A stretch of 64,000 nucleotides of DNA, taken from contig CAIUCH010000055.1 in assembly GCA_903897605.1 (NCBI GenBank), positions 1 to 64,000 on the forward strand, read 5' to 3'. Both the position numbers and the translations under genes were made by a program. The notes beneath the pieces were generated by a model. The model made no database searches. It was not told the origin of the DNA and saw nothing but the letters and a program-made list of their open reading frames with translations. The DNA is from an uncultured Alphaproteobacteria bacterium (lineage in GTDB: Bacteria; Pseudomonadota; Alphaproteobacteria; Micropepsales; Micropepsaceae). How positions within the stretch are numbered: the first letter of the stretch is position 1; each line of letters starts with the position of its first letter. Below, piece by piece: positions 33,470 through 42,067 of this stretch.

Positions 33470-34701
33470 GCACCGGCTCCCGCAAAAGATTCCGTCATCG
33501 CCCCATAAACCAGGCTGCGCAGGTCGCGGCGCAGCTTGATGCGGTCGGTGGCGAACAGAATTTGAGTCATGAACACCACGATCAGTTCTTCCTTGGGGTC
33601 GTTGAAGAAATAGGTTCCCGCCGCACCGCCCCAGGAATATTCCCCCGCCGTGCCGGGAATGCCGGTGGCGGCGACATTCTGCGTTACCGCCACGCCCAGC
33701 CCATAGCCGACGCCGGCATAGCCGCTTTCGTTGAAGGCGCCTGTCACCGGCATCATCTCGGTCATGGTGCGCCCGCCGGGCAGGTGGTTCATGGTCATCA
33801 GGGCGACGGTCTTGGGACTGAGCAGCCGCGCGCCCTCCAGCTCGCCGCCATTCAGCAGCATGCGGCAGAAGCGCAGATAATCCTTGGCGGTGCCGGCAAG
33901 GCCGCCGCCGCCGGATTCCAGTTGCGGCGGCTGGGCATAGGTGGAGTTCGCGGCATCGTCGAACACCGCCATCTTGCCTTCGCGCAGGTAATAGCAAGTG
34001 GCGAAGCGCTCGCGCTTGCTGGCCGGCACGATGAAATCGGTGTCGTGCATCGCCAGCGGCGTCAGGATGCGGGCGCGCAGGAAGTCCGAGAAGCGCTGGC
34101 CGGAAATCTTTTCCACCAGCCAGCTCGCCACATCCAGGCCGACGGAATAGTTCCACATCTCGCCCGGGACGAATTCCAGCGGCAGTTTTTCCAGATCCGC
34201 GATCATCGCCGCTAGCCCGCCTTCGCTGTTGGCTTCGCCGATATGCAGCTTGCGATAGGCGGCGTCGAGATTGGTGCGGTTGAGAAAGCCGTAGGTCAGA
34301 CCCGATGTGTGGCGCAGCAGGTCCACCACCTTCATCGGCCTGATATTGGGGGCGCTGAGAAAGGCGCCCAAATTGCCGCCGGCATAGATTCCCAGATTGG
34401 CGAAGCCGGGAATGAAGCGCGACACCGGATCGTCCAGCGCCACCAGGCCTTCCTCCATCAGCATCAGCAGCGCCACGGCGGTGACCGGTTTGGTCATGGA
34501 ATAGAGGCGGAAGATGGTGTCGTCGCGCATCGGCATGCCCCGGGCCAGATCGATCACCCCGCTGGTGCCGCGCCAGACCAGGTCGCCCCGACGCCAGACC
34601 ATGGTCAGGGCGCCGGGAATGGCGCCCGGCTCCACATAATTGCGGGTGATCACATCGTTGATGCGCTGCAGGCGCTTGGGGTCGAAGCCGTGGGTTGTCA
34701 T
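33466..34701 (-). CDS. Serine hydrolase of the beta-lactamase/EstB family
   Basis: A 411-residue class C beta-lactamase-fold protein with the nucleophile S-M-T-K in F-R-L-Y-S-M-T-K (near 70), the second-motif Tyr in W-N-Y-S-V-G-L-D (near 185) and the closing W-G-G-A-A-G-T-Y-F (near 355) in place of K-T-G. That combination points to an esterase or peptidase rather than an antibiotic hydrolase. No signal peptide is evident, so it may be cytoplasmic. It is coupled to the Kdo hydroxylase, hinting at a shared envelope-modification task (inference). Confidence 0.82.
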   Translation of the reverse strand: MTTHGFDPKRLQRINDVITRNYVEPGAIPGALTMVWRRGDLVWRGTSGVIDLARGMPMRDDTIFRLYSMTKPVTAVALLMLMEEGLVALDDPVSRFIPGFANLGIYAGGNLGAFLSAPNIRPMKVVDLLRHTSGLTYGFLNRTNLDAAYRKLHIGEANSEGGLAAMIADLEKLPLEFVPGEMWNYSVGLDVASWLVEKISGQRFSDFLRARILTPLAMHDTDFIVPASKRERFATCYYLREGKMAVFDDAANSTYAQPPQLESGGGGLAGTAKDYLRFCRMLLNGGELEGARLLSPKTVALMTMNHLPGGRTMTEMMPVTGAFNESGYAGVGYGLGVAVTQNVAATGIPGTAGEYSWGGAAGTYFFNDPKEELIVVFMTQILFATDRIKLRRDLRSLVYGAMTESFAGAGA

Positions 34702-34766
34702 GGCGCCCAGCTATACAGGCTCCGCGCCTTTGGCTAAAGCGGTGGGGCTATGACCGGCGGTCATTC

Positions 34767-35207
34767 ATGAGCGGACCTATCATAAAAGGCATTATTATCC
34801 GGCCCGGACTGGTCATTCCCGACGCCGAATTGGAGGAAAGTTTCATCCAGTCCTCCGGCCCCGGCGGCCAGAATGTCAACAAGGTGGCGAGCGCGGTGCA
34901 GTTGCGCTTCGATATCGCCCAAAGCCCCAGCCTGCCCGCTGCGGTGCGCGCCGCGCTGCTGGCGATGGCCGATACACGGCTGGACCGCCATGGGGTTCTG
35001 ACCATCACGGCGCGGCGGTTTCGCGAACAGGTCCGCAACCGGGCCGATGCCCGGGCCCGGCTGGCCGATTTGATCCGCGCCGCGGCGACGCCACCGAAAC
35101 CCCGCCGCGCCACCCGGCCGACCCTGGCCAGCAAGAAACGCGTCGCCGAGGCCAAGCTGCGCCGTGCACGGATCAAGAAGGACCGCTCGCGGCCGTCTTT
35201 CGACTGA
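34767..35207 (+). CDS. arfB: Alternative ribosome-rescue factor ArfB (ICT1/YaeJ family)
   Basis: A 146-residue peptidyl-tRNA hydrolase with G-P-G-G-Q-N-V-N-K (GGQ at 33-35) in a release-factor-type domain and a Lys/Arg-rich tail (K-K-R-V-A-E-A-K-L-R-R-A-R-I-K-K) that enters the empty mRNA channel. It frees stalled ribosomes on truncated mRNAs. The ATG at 34767 gives a normal N-terminus. Confidence 0.9.
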   Translation: MSGPIIKGIIIRPGLVIPDAELEESFIQSSGPGGQNVNKVASAVQLRFDIAQSPSLPAAVRAALLAMADTRLDRHGVLTITARRFREQVRNRADARARLADLIRAAATPPKPRRATRPTLASKKRVAEAKLRRARIKKDRSRPSFD

Positions 35208-35320
35208 CGCCGATGAACCAGCCGCGCGGATGGCGCGGGCGCAATCCTATTGCGTCAGGGCAGGGTCATAAAATTTAGTCGCAAACAACGCTATATTGGC
35301 TGTCCCCCATTGGGAGAATC

Positions 35321-36604
35321 ATGTCGCCCTTGTTGAACCTGATGCAGCGGAATTTGGCAGCCATCACGCTGGGCGCGGTGCTGGCGGGTGTCCTGCTGCT
35401 GCTCTTGGGACCCAAGGGTGTCTGGGCGCTGCTGCTACTGATCCTGGCTGTCGCGGTCATCCTGCGCACCTTCGTGCCGGCAACCCGGCCCGCGCCGCCG
35501 CCCACCCCGCCCAGCGGCGAGGAAGGCATCCTCACGCCCCTGGTGCGCCGGGTGCTGGGCCAGATGCCGATGCCGGTGATGCTGCTGGACGACAGTTTCC
35601 GCGTGCTGTTCGTCAATGCGCCGATGCGCGTGGTGGTGGGCCCGGCGGTGGAGAAGAAACCCATCAGCACGGTGCTGCGCAATCCCGAAGTGTTGAACGC
35701 CATCACCCAGACCGCCGCCGATGGCGAGCCGGCGATCGCCCAATTCACGATGGCGGTGCCGATCGAGCGTCACTACGAAGCTTATTCAGCCCGCGTCAGC
35801 ATCGTGCCGTCGGTGATCGGGCTGGTGCTGCACGATCTCACCACCATCCGGCGCAGCGAACAGATGCGCGCCGATTTCGTCGCCAATGCCAGCCATGAGC
35901 TGCGCACCCCGCTGGCGGCGGTGTCCGGTTTCATCGACACCTTGCGCGGCCACGCCAAGGATGACGAAGCGGCGCGCACTCAGTTCCTGGAGATCATGGG
36001 CAACCAGACCGCGCGGATGAGCCGGCTGATCGAGGATCTGCTGTCGCTCACCCGCATCGAACTCAACGAGCATGTGCCGCCGCACGGCAAGGTCGGGCTG
36101 GAAGGGGTGGTGCGCGAAGCCGCCGGGGCGCTGGAGCCGCTCACCCGCGCCGATCACATCACCATCGCGATCGTCGCGACCCCCGGACTGCCGCCGGTCA
36201 CCGGCGACCGCGACGAACTGATCCAGCTGTTCCAGAACCTGATCCATAACGCCATCAAATATGGCCGCGAGGGCGGCCATGTCTGGGTGACGTTGGAGGC
36301 GGCGGGAGAGGCCGATAGCCAATTGTCGGTTTCGGTGCGCGATGACGGCGAAGGCATTCCCACCAGTGCGGTGCCGCGCCTGACCGAGCGTTTCTATCGC
36401 GTCGATGTCAAGCGCAGTCGCGAAAAGGGCGGCACCGGCCTGGGACTGGCCATCGTCAAGCACATTGTCAGCCGTCATCAAGGCCGGCTGACCATCGAAA
36501 GCAGGCCCGGAGAAGGCTCGACCTTTACCGTGGTCCTGCCCGCCCAAACCGCGGAAACCGGTCAAAAATCCCCCGCCCCCGACGCTGTCACGGAAGTGTT
36601 ATAA
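35321..36604 (+). CDS. phoR: Phosphate regulon sensor kinase PhoR
   Basis: A 427-residue kinase: two N-terminal membrane helices (12-50), a PAS-like domain (about 80-175; M-P-V-M-L-L-D-D-S-F-R-V-L), the DHp helix with F-V-A-N-A-S-H-E-L-R-T-P-L, and the ATPase domain with H-N-A-I-K-Y-G-R, D-D-G-E-G-I-P and G-G-T-G-L-G-L-A. It phosphorylates PhoB at low phosphate. phoU and phoB follow. Upstream, two G-T-C-A half-sites 11 bases apart (35254 and 35265) are a weak Pho-box candidate. Confidence 0.92.
   Translation: MSPLLNLMQRNLAAITLGAVLAGVLLLLLGPKGVWALLLLILAVAVILRTFVPATRPAPPPTPPSGEEGILTPLVRRVLGQMPMPVMLLDDSFRVLFVNAPMRVVVGPAVEKKPISTVLRNPEVLNAITQTAADGEPAIAQFTMAVPIERHYEAYSARVSIVPSVIGLVLHDLTTIRRSEQMRADFVANASHELRTPLAAVSGFIDTLRGHAKDDEAARTQFLEIMGNQTARMSRLIEDLLSLTRIELNEHVPPHGKVGLEGVVREAAGALEPLTRADHITIAIVATPGLPPVTGDRDELIQLFQNLIHNAIKYGREGGHVWVTLEAAGEADSQLSVSVRDDGEGIPTSAVPRLTERFYRVDVKRSREKGGTGLGLAIVKHIVSRHQGRLTIESRPGEGSTFTVVLPAQTAETGQKSPAPDAVTEVL
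36585..36602 (+). promoter_or_regulatory. Candidate Pho box before phoU
   Basis: C-T-G-T-C-A-C, four bases, G-T-G-T-T-A-T: two seven-base units with an 11-base period, close to the PhoB half-site C-T-G-T-C-A-T. It overlaps the last codons of phoR, 67 bases before phoU, so it could drive a phoU-phoB transcript. Confidence 0.5.
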
Positions 36605-36668
36605 AATCGTCGCATAGGATTGGCGGAAAGCTCCTATCCGGGGGGCGAGATATCACAGGCCGAGTCGC

Positions 36669-37382
36669 ATGACCGATCACACCGTCAAGGCGTTCACCGA
36701 ACAGCTCGAGGGTCTTTCCGCCCTGGTGGCCCAGATGGGCGGCCTGGCGGAAGCGCAATTCGCGTCCGCCATCGAAGCGATTTCCCGGCGCGACAGCAAC
36801 GCCGCCGATAGCGCGGTGGGCGGCGACGCGCGCATCGACGCCATCCAGCAAGAGATCGAAGACCGCGCCTTGAAGCTTCTGGCATTGCGCCAGCCCATGG
36901 CGGTGGATCTGCGCGAGACTTTGGCGGCGATCAAGACCGCCGCCGAGTTGGAACGCATCGGCGATCTGGCCAAGAACATCGCCAAGCGGGCGCTGGTGTT
37001 GAACCGCGAGCCGCCGATCCGGCTGACGCAAAGCCTGGGCCGCATGGGCCGCGCCGCGCTCGGCCAGTTGAAGCAGGTGCTGGATGCTTATTCCAGCCGC
37101 AACGCCGAAGAGGCGGAGCTGGTGTGGAACCAGGACGGTGAGATCGATGAGATCTACAACAGCCTGTTCCGCGAACTGCTCACTTATATGATGGAGGATC
37201 CGCGCACCATCGGGCTCTCCACCCATCTTTTGTTCATTGCCAAGAATATCGAGCGCTGCGGCGATCACGCCACCAACATCGCCGAAGTCGTCTATCACAT
37301 GGTGCGCGCCGACCATCTGGCCAACAACCGGCCCAAGGCTGACACCACCAGCGAAACATCCTTCGAGGCCCGTCAGGCATGA
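36669..37382 (+). CDS. phoU: Phosphate-specific transport system accessory protein PhoU
   Basis: A 237-residue helical protein with the duplicated PhoU metal-binding motif: E-L-E-R-I-G-D-L-A-K-N-I-A (near 95) and N-I-E-R-C-G-D-H-A-T-N-I-A-E (near 197). It restrains PhoR when phosphate is plentiful. Its stop overlaps the phoB start as ATGA, so the two are coupled. The pst transporter genes that usually accompany phoU are not here. Confidence 0.94.
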   Translation: MTDHTVKAFTEQLEGLSALVAQMGGLAEAQFASAIEAISRRDSNAADSAVGGDARIDAIQQEIEDRALKLLALRQPMAVDLRETLAAIKTAAELERIGDLAKNIAKRALVLNREPPIRLTQSLGRMGRAALGQLKQVLDAYSSRNAEEAELVWNQDGEIDEIYNSLFRELLTYMMEDPRTIGLSTHLLFIAKNIERCGDHATNIAEVVYHMVRADHLANNRPKADTTSETSFEARQA

Positions 37383-38089
37383 GCAAGCCCTCAATTCTGG
37401 TCGCCGAGGACGAAGGCGCCTTGATCACCTTGCTGCGCTACAATCTGGAGCGTGAAGGCTATCGCGTGCTGGAAGCCCAGGATGGCGAGGAAGCCTTGCT
37501 GGTCGCCGCCGAGGAAAAACCCGATCTGGTATTGCTGGACTGGATGCTGCCGCAACTGTCGGGCATCGAAGTCTGCCGCCGCCTGCGCGGCCGCCAGGAA
37601 ACCCGCAATGTGCCGATCATCATGCTGACGGCGCGGGGCGAGGAGACCGATCGTATTCGCGGCCTGGACACCGGCGCCGACGATTATCTCACCAAGCCTT
37701 TCTCGATGACGGAATTGCTGGCACGGCTGCGCGCCGTCTTGCGCCGCATCCGCCCCAGCCTGGCCGAGGATGTGGTCGCGGTCGGCGATATCGAGATGGA
37801 CCGTGCCGCCCATCGGGTGCGCCGCGCCGGCACCGAAGTGCATCTGGGTCCGACCGAATACAAGCTGCTGGACCATCTGATCCAGCATCCCGGCCGGGTG
37901 TTCAGCCGCGAGCAGTTGCTGGACGCGGTGTGGGGCTCGGACGTCTATGTCGAGGCCCGCACGGTCGATGTGCATGTCGGGCGGCTGCGCAAGGCGCTCA
38001 ACATCGAAGGCTTCAGCGATCCGATCCGGACGGTTCGGTCCGCCGGTTATTCGCTGGATGAGAACACGGCGATCAAAGCGGCGTCCTGA
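37379..38089 (+). CDS. phoB: Phosphate response regulator PhoB
   Basis: A 236-residue OmpR-family regulator: receiver with acidic pair E-D-E, Asp in V-L-L-D-W-M-L-P (near 54), Lys in Y-L-T-K-P-F, and a winged helix-turn-helix with H-L-G-P-T-E-Y-K-L-L and V-D-V-H-V-G-R-L-R-K. It activates Pho-box promoters. Repeat family A begins only a few bases after the stop. Confidence 0.94.
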   Translation: MSKPSILVAEDEGALITLLRYNLEREGYRVLEAQDGEEALLVAAEEKPDLVLLDWMLPQLSGIEVCRRLRGRQETRNVPIIMLTARGEETDRIRGLDTGADDYLTKPFSMTELLARLRAVLRRIRPSLAEDVVAVGDIEMDRAAHRVRRAGTEVHLGPTEYKLLDHLIQHPGRVFSREQLLDAVWGSDVYVEARTVDVHVGRLRKALNIEGFSDPIRTVRSAGYSLDENTAIKAAS

Positions 38090-38095
38090 GTCTTT

Positions 38096-38231
38096 CGTCA
38101 TCGCCCGCCGTTACGCTGTCGCTAACGGCTATGCGGGCGATCCATAAAGACTGTCACCGCAGAAACCTCGCGAGTCATTATGGATCACCCGGACGGCGCG
38201 TAGCGACAGCGTGCGCGCGGGTGATGACGCG
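38096..38231. repeat. Palindromic intergenic repeat, family A, copy 1
   Basis: Left hairpin: C-G-T-C-A-T-C-G-C-C-C-G-C ... G-C-G-G-G-C-G-A-T-C-C-A-T. Right hairpin: A-T-G-G-A-T-C-A-C-C-C-G-G ... C-G-G-G-T-G-A-T-G-A-C-G. Its loops hold extra hairpins with the core C-G-C-T-G-T-C-G-C (38108-38128 and, reversed, 38196-38217). Confidence 0.75.
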
Positions 38232-38247
38232 CGTGGGAAGTAGGTTA

Positions 38248-38724
38248 TCAAAGCAGCTTCCTGATCGGGGTTTCCAGTTCTTCCGGCTTGGTATTGGGCG
38301 CGTAGCGGGCCACTGGTTCGCCGTCCTTGTCGATCAGGAATTTGGTGAAATTCCATTTGATTGCTTCGGTGCCCAGCAATCCCGGCTTGGCGTCTTTGAG
38401 ATATTTGTAGAGCGGGTGGGCGTTCGCGCCATTGACTTCGATCTTGGAAAACATCGGGAAGGTGACGCCGTAATTTTTCTGGCAGAAGGCGCCGATCTCC
38501 GCCTCGCTGCCCGTCTCCTGCGCCCCGAACTGGTTGCAGGGAAAGCCCAGGATGGTGAGGCCGTCGCCATGCAGCTTGCCGTAGAGCGCTTCCAACCCGG
38601 CATATTGCGGGGTGAAACCGCAGGCGCTGGCGGTGTTGACGATCAAGAGCACCTGGCCGCGATAATCGGCGAGCTTCTCTTCGTGACCATCCAGCCGCGC
38701 GGCGGAGAATTCATAGACGGACAT
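38248..38724 (-). CDS. Glutathione peroxidase family protein
   Basis: A 158-residue thiol peroxidase. The peroxidatic Cys35 is in N-T-A-S-A-C-G-F-T, the second Cys in F-P-C-N-Q-F-G-A-Q-E, and the Trp/Asn of the active site in I-K-W-N-F-T-K-F-L. Many bacterial members use thioredoxin rather than glutathione. It reduces peroxides in the cytoplasm. It is a lone gene set between two copies of repeat family A. Confidence 0.92.
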   Translation of the reverse strand: MSVYEFSAARLDGHEEKLADYRGQVLLIVNTASACGFTPQYAGLEALYGKLHGDGLTILGFPCNQFGAQETGSEAEIGAFCQKNYGVTFPMFSKIEVNGANAHPLYKYLKDAKPGLLGTEAIKWNFTKFLIDKDGEPVARYAPNTKPEELETPIRKLL

Positions 38725-38755
38725 GGGACATCCCGCTTTCGAATTCTTCCCACTT

Positions 38756-38849
38756 CGTCATCGCCCGATTCATCGGGCGATCCATGACGAATCCTGAACC
38801 TTAGGCTCGAAAATCATTATGGATGGCCCGGACACGCCGGGCCATGACG
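38756..38849. repeat. Palindromic intergenic repeat, family A, copy 2
   Basis: Left hairpin T-C-A-T-C-G-C-C-C-G ... C-G-G-G-C-G-A-T-C-C-A-T. The right hairpin has changed from the common T-C-A-C-C-C-G-G/C-C-G-G-G-T-G-A to T-G-G-C-C-C-G-G/C-C-G-G-G-C-C-A: both arms changed together, so pairing is kept. Confidence 0.75.
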
Positions 38850-38910
38850 AATTGAACGCGGGAAGCCGATAGCGGCTCTCCCGGCCGCTCGCACGTGCTC
38901 GCGGCGTTGG

Positions 38911-38977
38911 CCAAGGTTTTCTTTGTGAGCAAAGCGAGCTTAGAAAACCTGGCCCCTCTTCGAGCGAAGCGAGGGAG
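38911..38977. repeat. Palindromic repeat family D, copy 2
   Basis: Hairpin arms A-G-G-T-T-T-T-C-T (38914-38922) and A-G-A-A-A-A-C-C-T (38942-38950), then C-C-C-T-C/G-A-G-G-G around a C-G-A-G-C-G-A-A-type loop. The first stem differs from copy 1 (17495) by a compensated G/C exchange. Confidence 0.65.
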
Positions 38978-38984
38978 GCGCCAC

Positions 38985-39449
38985 TCACCCCGTCATTCTA
39001 CCTTTATGCTCGCGGCGCTGTTGCTGCGGCTGATAGGCCTTGCGGGCATGGGCCTCGCAATAGGGCGAACCGGATTTGGGCGAACGGCCGCAGAAATGGA
39101 ACTCGCTCGCCGAGGGATCGCCGATCGGCCAGCGGCACATGCGGTCCGAGATCGTCAGCACGGTGGCGAAATTGCCGTCGGCCAGGGTCAGCGGATCTTC
39201 CTCCACCACCGGGGCGGGGGGCGTGTGGCTGCGCAGGCTGGGCACCTTGGGCGACATCGACACCCGGGGGCGCTCGGCGCGGCTGGGGCTGGCGCGTCCG
39301 GCCAGGCCCAGGCGGTGGACCTTGCCGATCACGGCATTGCGGGTGACCCCGCCCAGGGCGCGGGCAATCTGGCTGGCCGACAGCCCCTCGGTCCACAGCG
39401 TCTTCAGCTGTTCGACCCGATCATCCGACCAGCTCATCAGTTGGTTCAT
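38985..39449 (-). CDS. gcrA: GcrA cell-cycle regulator
   Basis: A 154-residue protein starting M-N-Q-L-M-S-W-S-D-D-R-V-E-Q-L-K. The N-terminal helix-turn-helix (L-S-A-S-Q-I-A-R-A-L-G-G-V-T-R-N-A-V-I-G-K-V-H-R-L-G-L split over residues about 24-50) is the GcrA hallmark. The C-terminal part has C-R-W-P-I-G-D-P and F-C-G-R-S-P-K-S-G-S-P-Y-C-E-A-H. GcrA works with CcrM-methylated G-A-N-T-C sites and sigma-70 to drive S-phase genes. The ATG at 39449 has A-G-G-G-A-G upstream. With ChpT in the same window it supports a Caulobacter-type cell-cycle circuit. Confidence 0.92.
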   Translation of the reverse strand: MNQLMSWSDDRVEQLKTLWTEGLSASQIARALGGVTRNAVIGKVHRLGLAGRASPSRAERPRVSMSPKVPSLRSHTPPAPVVEEDPLTLADGNFATVLTISDRMCRWPIGDPSASEFHFCGRSPKSGSPYCEAHARKAYQPQQQRREHKGRMTG

Positions 39450-39612
39450 GGCGCGGCTCCCTTTCAAGGCCCACCCGGGCCTACAAGATCTCGTGGGTAG
39501 GGAACCGCAACTTACCAGTATTGGCCAGCCCCCTCTAGTCCTTGTCCACAGATTGAGTCGTGCCACACACAGCTCGATATCTGTCGGGCGGCGCGTCCTG
39601 GTCGAGGCTTGT

Positions 39613-39648
39613 CTCCCCCGCGCATGCGAAGCATGCCGGCGGGGGTAG
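39613..39648. repeat. Palindromic repeat family E, copy 2
   Basis: Outer arms C-T-C-C-C-C-C-G-C and C-G-G-C-G-G-G-G-G with inner stem G-C-A-T-G-C on both sides of a GAA loop. It lies about 65 bases before argD. Same design as 30577 and 40914, with a different inner stem. Confidence 0.75.
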
Positions 39649-39712
39649 TAAAAAAGCAGCAATAAGCAGATAAACCCCGCCTTATTTTCGGCCGCTCAAA
39701 AAGGAGAATCCC

Positions 39713-40993
39713 GTGTTCCCCCCTGCGTTGCTCCAAACCTATAACCGGACGGATATCGCATTCGTCCGTGGCGAAGGGTCCTACCTTTTCGCCGAGGATG
39801 GACGGCGATATCTGGATTTCGGGGCGGGCATCGCGGTCAACGCTTTCGGCTACAACAATCCCAAGCTGGTGGGGGCACTGACCGAACAGGCGGGCAAGCT
39901 CTGGCACACCTCCAATCTCTACCGGGTGCCGGGGCAGGAGAACCTCGCCGCCAAGCTGGTGGCGCACACTTTCGCCGATACGGTGTTCTTCACCAATTCC
40001 GGGGCGGAGGCTTGCGAGCTCGCCTTCAAGATGGCGCGCCGCTACCATTTCGTGAACGGCAATCCCGAGCGCTTCCACATCATCAGCTTCGAAGGCGCCT
40101 TCCATGGCCGCACCATGGCGGGCATCGCCGCCACCGGTAACGAGAAATATCTCGAAGGCTTCGGGCCCAAGATGGCGGGCTTCGATCTGGCCACCGTCAC
40201 TGGCAATGTCGCGGCCGATCTGGTGGCGCTGAAAGCCATGATCAGCGAAAAGACCGCCGCTCTGCTGATCGAACCGATCCAGGGCGAAGGCGGCGTGCGT
40301 CCGATCGCGGCGGAGTTCCTGCGGGCCCTGCGCAAGCTGTGCGACGAGAAAGGTCTCATCCTGATTTTCGACGAGATCCAGACCGGCATGGGCCGCACCG
40401 GCAAATTGTTCGCCCATGAATGGGCGGGGATCGAGCCCGACATCATGTGCATCGCCAAGGGTATCGGCGGCGGCTTTCCCCTGGGCGCAACCCTGGCCAC
40501 CGACGAAGCGGCCAAGGGCATGACGGTCGGCACCCATGGCACCACCTATGGCGGCAATCCGCTGGCGATGGCGGTGGGCAATGCGGCGATCGATCTCGCC
40601 ACCGCGCCGGGGTTCCTGGATCACGTCAACAAGGTCGCCAATTATTTGAATCAGCAGCTGGGCGCGCTGGTGGCGGGGCATCCGTCGCTGTTCGAAAGCG
40701 TGCGCGGCCAGGGCATGATGCTGGGCCTGAAGATGAAGACCCCCAGCGGCGATTTCATCACCGCGGCGCGCGAGGCGGGGCTGATTGTTTTACCGGCGGG
40801 CGACAATGTGGTGCGGTTGTTGCCGCCGCTGACTTTGTCGGAAGCCGAAGCGCGCGAAGGCGTGGAACTGATGGGCAAGGCCGCGGCTGCACTGGAGACG
40901 AAAGTAGCTGCCCTCTCCCCTGCGCGCGAAGCGCTGGCGGGGGAGCCCCCCGTAGCTGGCCCTAGGGCCAGCGTAGTGGGGAGGGGGAAATAA
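39713..40993 (+). CDS. argD: Acetylornithine aminotransferase ArgD
   Basis: A class III PLP aminotransferase: [12 protein letters not shown] near 105, A-F-H-G-R-T-M near 135, [12 protein letters not shown] near 225 and the PLP lysine in [10 protein letters not shown]. It makes N-acetylornithine in arginine synthesis. The start is a GTG at 39713, six bases after A-A-A-A-G-G-A-G. The family usually ends near residue 395-400; here about 28 extra residues (from 399, [12 protein letters not shown]) come from a palindromic repeat joined in frame. argF starts two bases after the stop. Confidence 0.93.
   Translation: MFPPALLQTYNRTDIAFVRGEGSYLFAEDGRRYLDFGAGIAVNAFGYNNPKLVGALTEQAGKLWHTSNLYRVPGQENLAAKLVAHTFADTVFFTNSGAEACELAFKMARRYHFVNGNPERFHIISFEGAFHGRTMAGIAATGNEKYLEGFGPKMAGFDLATVTGNVAADLVALKAMISEKTAALLIEPIQGEGGVRPIAAEFLRALRKLCDEKGLILIFDEIQTGMGRTGKLFAHEWAGIEPDIMCIAKGIGGGFPLGATLATDEAAKGMTVGTHGTTYGGNPLAMAVGNAAIDLATAPGFLDHVNKVANYLNQQLGALVAGHPSLFESVRGQGMMLGLKMKTPSGDFITAAREAGLIVLPAGDNVVRLLPPLTLSEAEAREGVELMGKAAAALETKVAALSPAREALAGEPPVAGPRASVVGRGK
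40914..40987. repeat. Palindromic repeat family E, copy 3, inside the 3' end of argD
   Basis: C-T-C-C-C-C-T-G-C-G-C-G-C, GAA, G-C-G-C-T-G-G-C-G-G-G-G-G-A-G, followed by an 18-base perfect palindrome G-C-T-G-G-C-C-C-T-A-G-G-G-C-C-A-G-C (40955-40972) and G-G-G-G-A-G-G-G-G-G, which mirrors the first bases. It encodes the extra C-terminal residues of ArgD. Confidence 0.75.
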
Positions 40994-40995
40994 AA

Positions 40996-41931
40996 ATGAA
41001 TGCGCCCTTAAAGCAAGCTCCTGAGCATTTTCTAGATCTGTCGGACCATGATAGCGCCGTCCTGCGCGCCATCATTGAGGACGCCAAGGCGCGCAAGGCG
41101 CTTCGCGGCGGCCTGGCCAAAGGCGTCGCCGATGCCGATGCGCCGCTGACCGGCCGCGTCCTGGCGATGATCTTCGACAAGCAATCCACCCGCACCCGCA
41201 TTTCCTTCGATGTGGCGATGCGCCAGCTGGGCGGCACCACCTTGATGCTGACCGGCAACGAGATGCAGCTAGCCCGCGAGGAAACCATCGCCGACACCGC
41301 GCGGGTGCTCTCGCGCTATGTCGATGCGGTGATGATCCGCCTGCTCGATCACGAGATGGTGGAAGAGCTGGCCGCCAACGCCACCATTCCCGTCATCAAC
41401 GGCCTGACCAAATGGAGCCATCCCGCCCAAGTGATGGCCGATGTGATGACCTTCGAGGAACATCGCGGCCCCATCGCCGGCGCCACCGTGGCCTGGAGCG
41501 GCGACAGCAACAATGTGCTGACCTCGTGGGTGCATGCGGCCAGGAAATTCGATTTCACCTTGCGCGTCGCCAGCCCCCGCGAATTGTCGGCCGATCCGGA
41601 AGTGGTGCAGTGGGCGCGCGGCGCCAAGATCGAATTCGGTCACGATCCCGAAGCGGCGGTGAAGGATGCCGATTGCGTGGTGTCGGATGCCTGGGTGTCG
41701 ATGGGCGACGACAACGCCACCAAGCGGCACAATCTTCTCAAGCCCTATCAGGTCAATGCGCAGCTGATGGGCCTGGCCAGGAAGGACGTCATCTTCATGC
41801 ATTGCCTGCCCGCCCATCGTGGCGAGGAAGTCACTGACGACGTGATCGACGGGCCGCAATCGGTGGTGTTCGACGAAGCGGAAAACAGACTGCATGCGCA
41901 GAAAGCAATTTTGGCCTGGGCCCTGCGCTAG
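40996..41931 (+). CDS. argF: Ornithine carbamoyltransferase
   Basis: A 311-residue enzyme with the carbamoyl-phosphate site [10 protein letters not shown] (near 62), H-P-A-Q near 145, the ornithine-side D-A-W-V-S-M-G-D-D and the catalytic [10 protein letters not shown] (Cys near 272). It makes citrulline. It directly follows argD, as in many alphaproteobacteria, so one transcript is likely. Confidence 0.96.
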   Translation: MNAPLKQAPEHFLDLSDHDSAVLRAIIEDAKARKALRGGLAKGVADADAPLTGRVLAMIFDKQSTRTRISFDVAMRQLGGTTLMLTGNEMQLAREETIADTARVLSRYVDAVMIRLLDHEMVEELAANATIPVINGLTKWSHPAQVMADVMTFEEHRGPIAGATVAWSGDSNNVLTSWVHAARKFDFTLRVASPRELSADPEVVQWARGAKIEFGHDPEAAVKDADCVVSDAWVSMGDDNATKRHNLLKPYQVNAQLMGLARKDVIFMHCLPAHRGEEVTDDVIDGPQSVVFDEAENRLHAQKAILAWALR

Positions 41932-42067
41932 CGCTGAGCCGGCGTCTGTCCCGGCATGGTCATCGAAGTCCCGGACGATGATCGATCGCGGCCCGATTCT
42001 GGCACGGAATTCGCGCAAATTCGTGCCCGGTTGAACGCGGGCGGCTGAACCGCCATATAATCGCCCG

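Noticed and set aside
33470-34156. N-terminal extension of the Kdo hydroxylase reading to 34156
   Set aside because: It runs out of frame through the serine hydrolase gene; the GTG at 33469 overlapping its stop is the sensible start.
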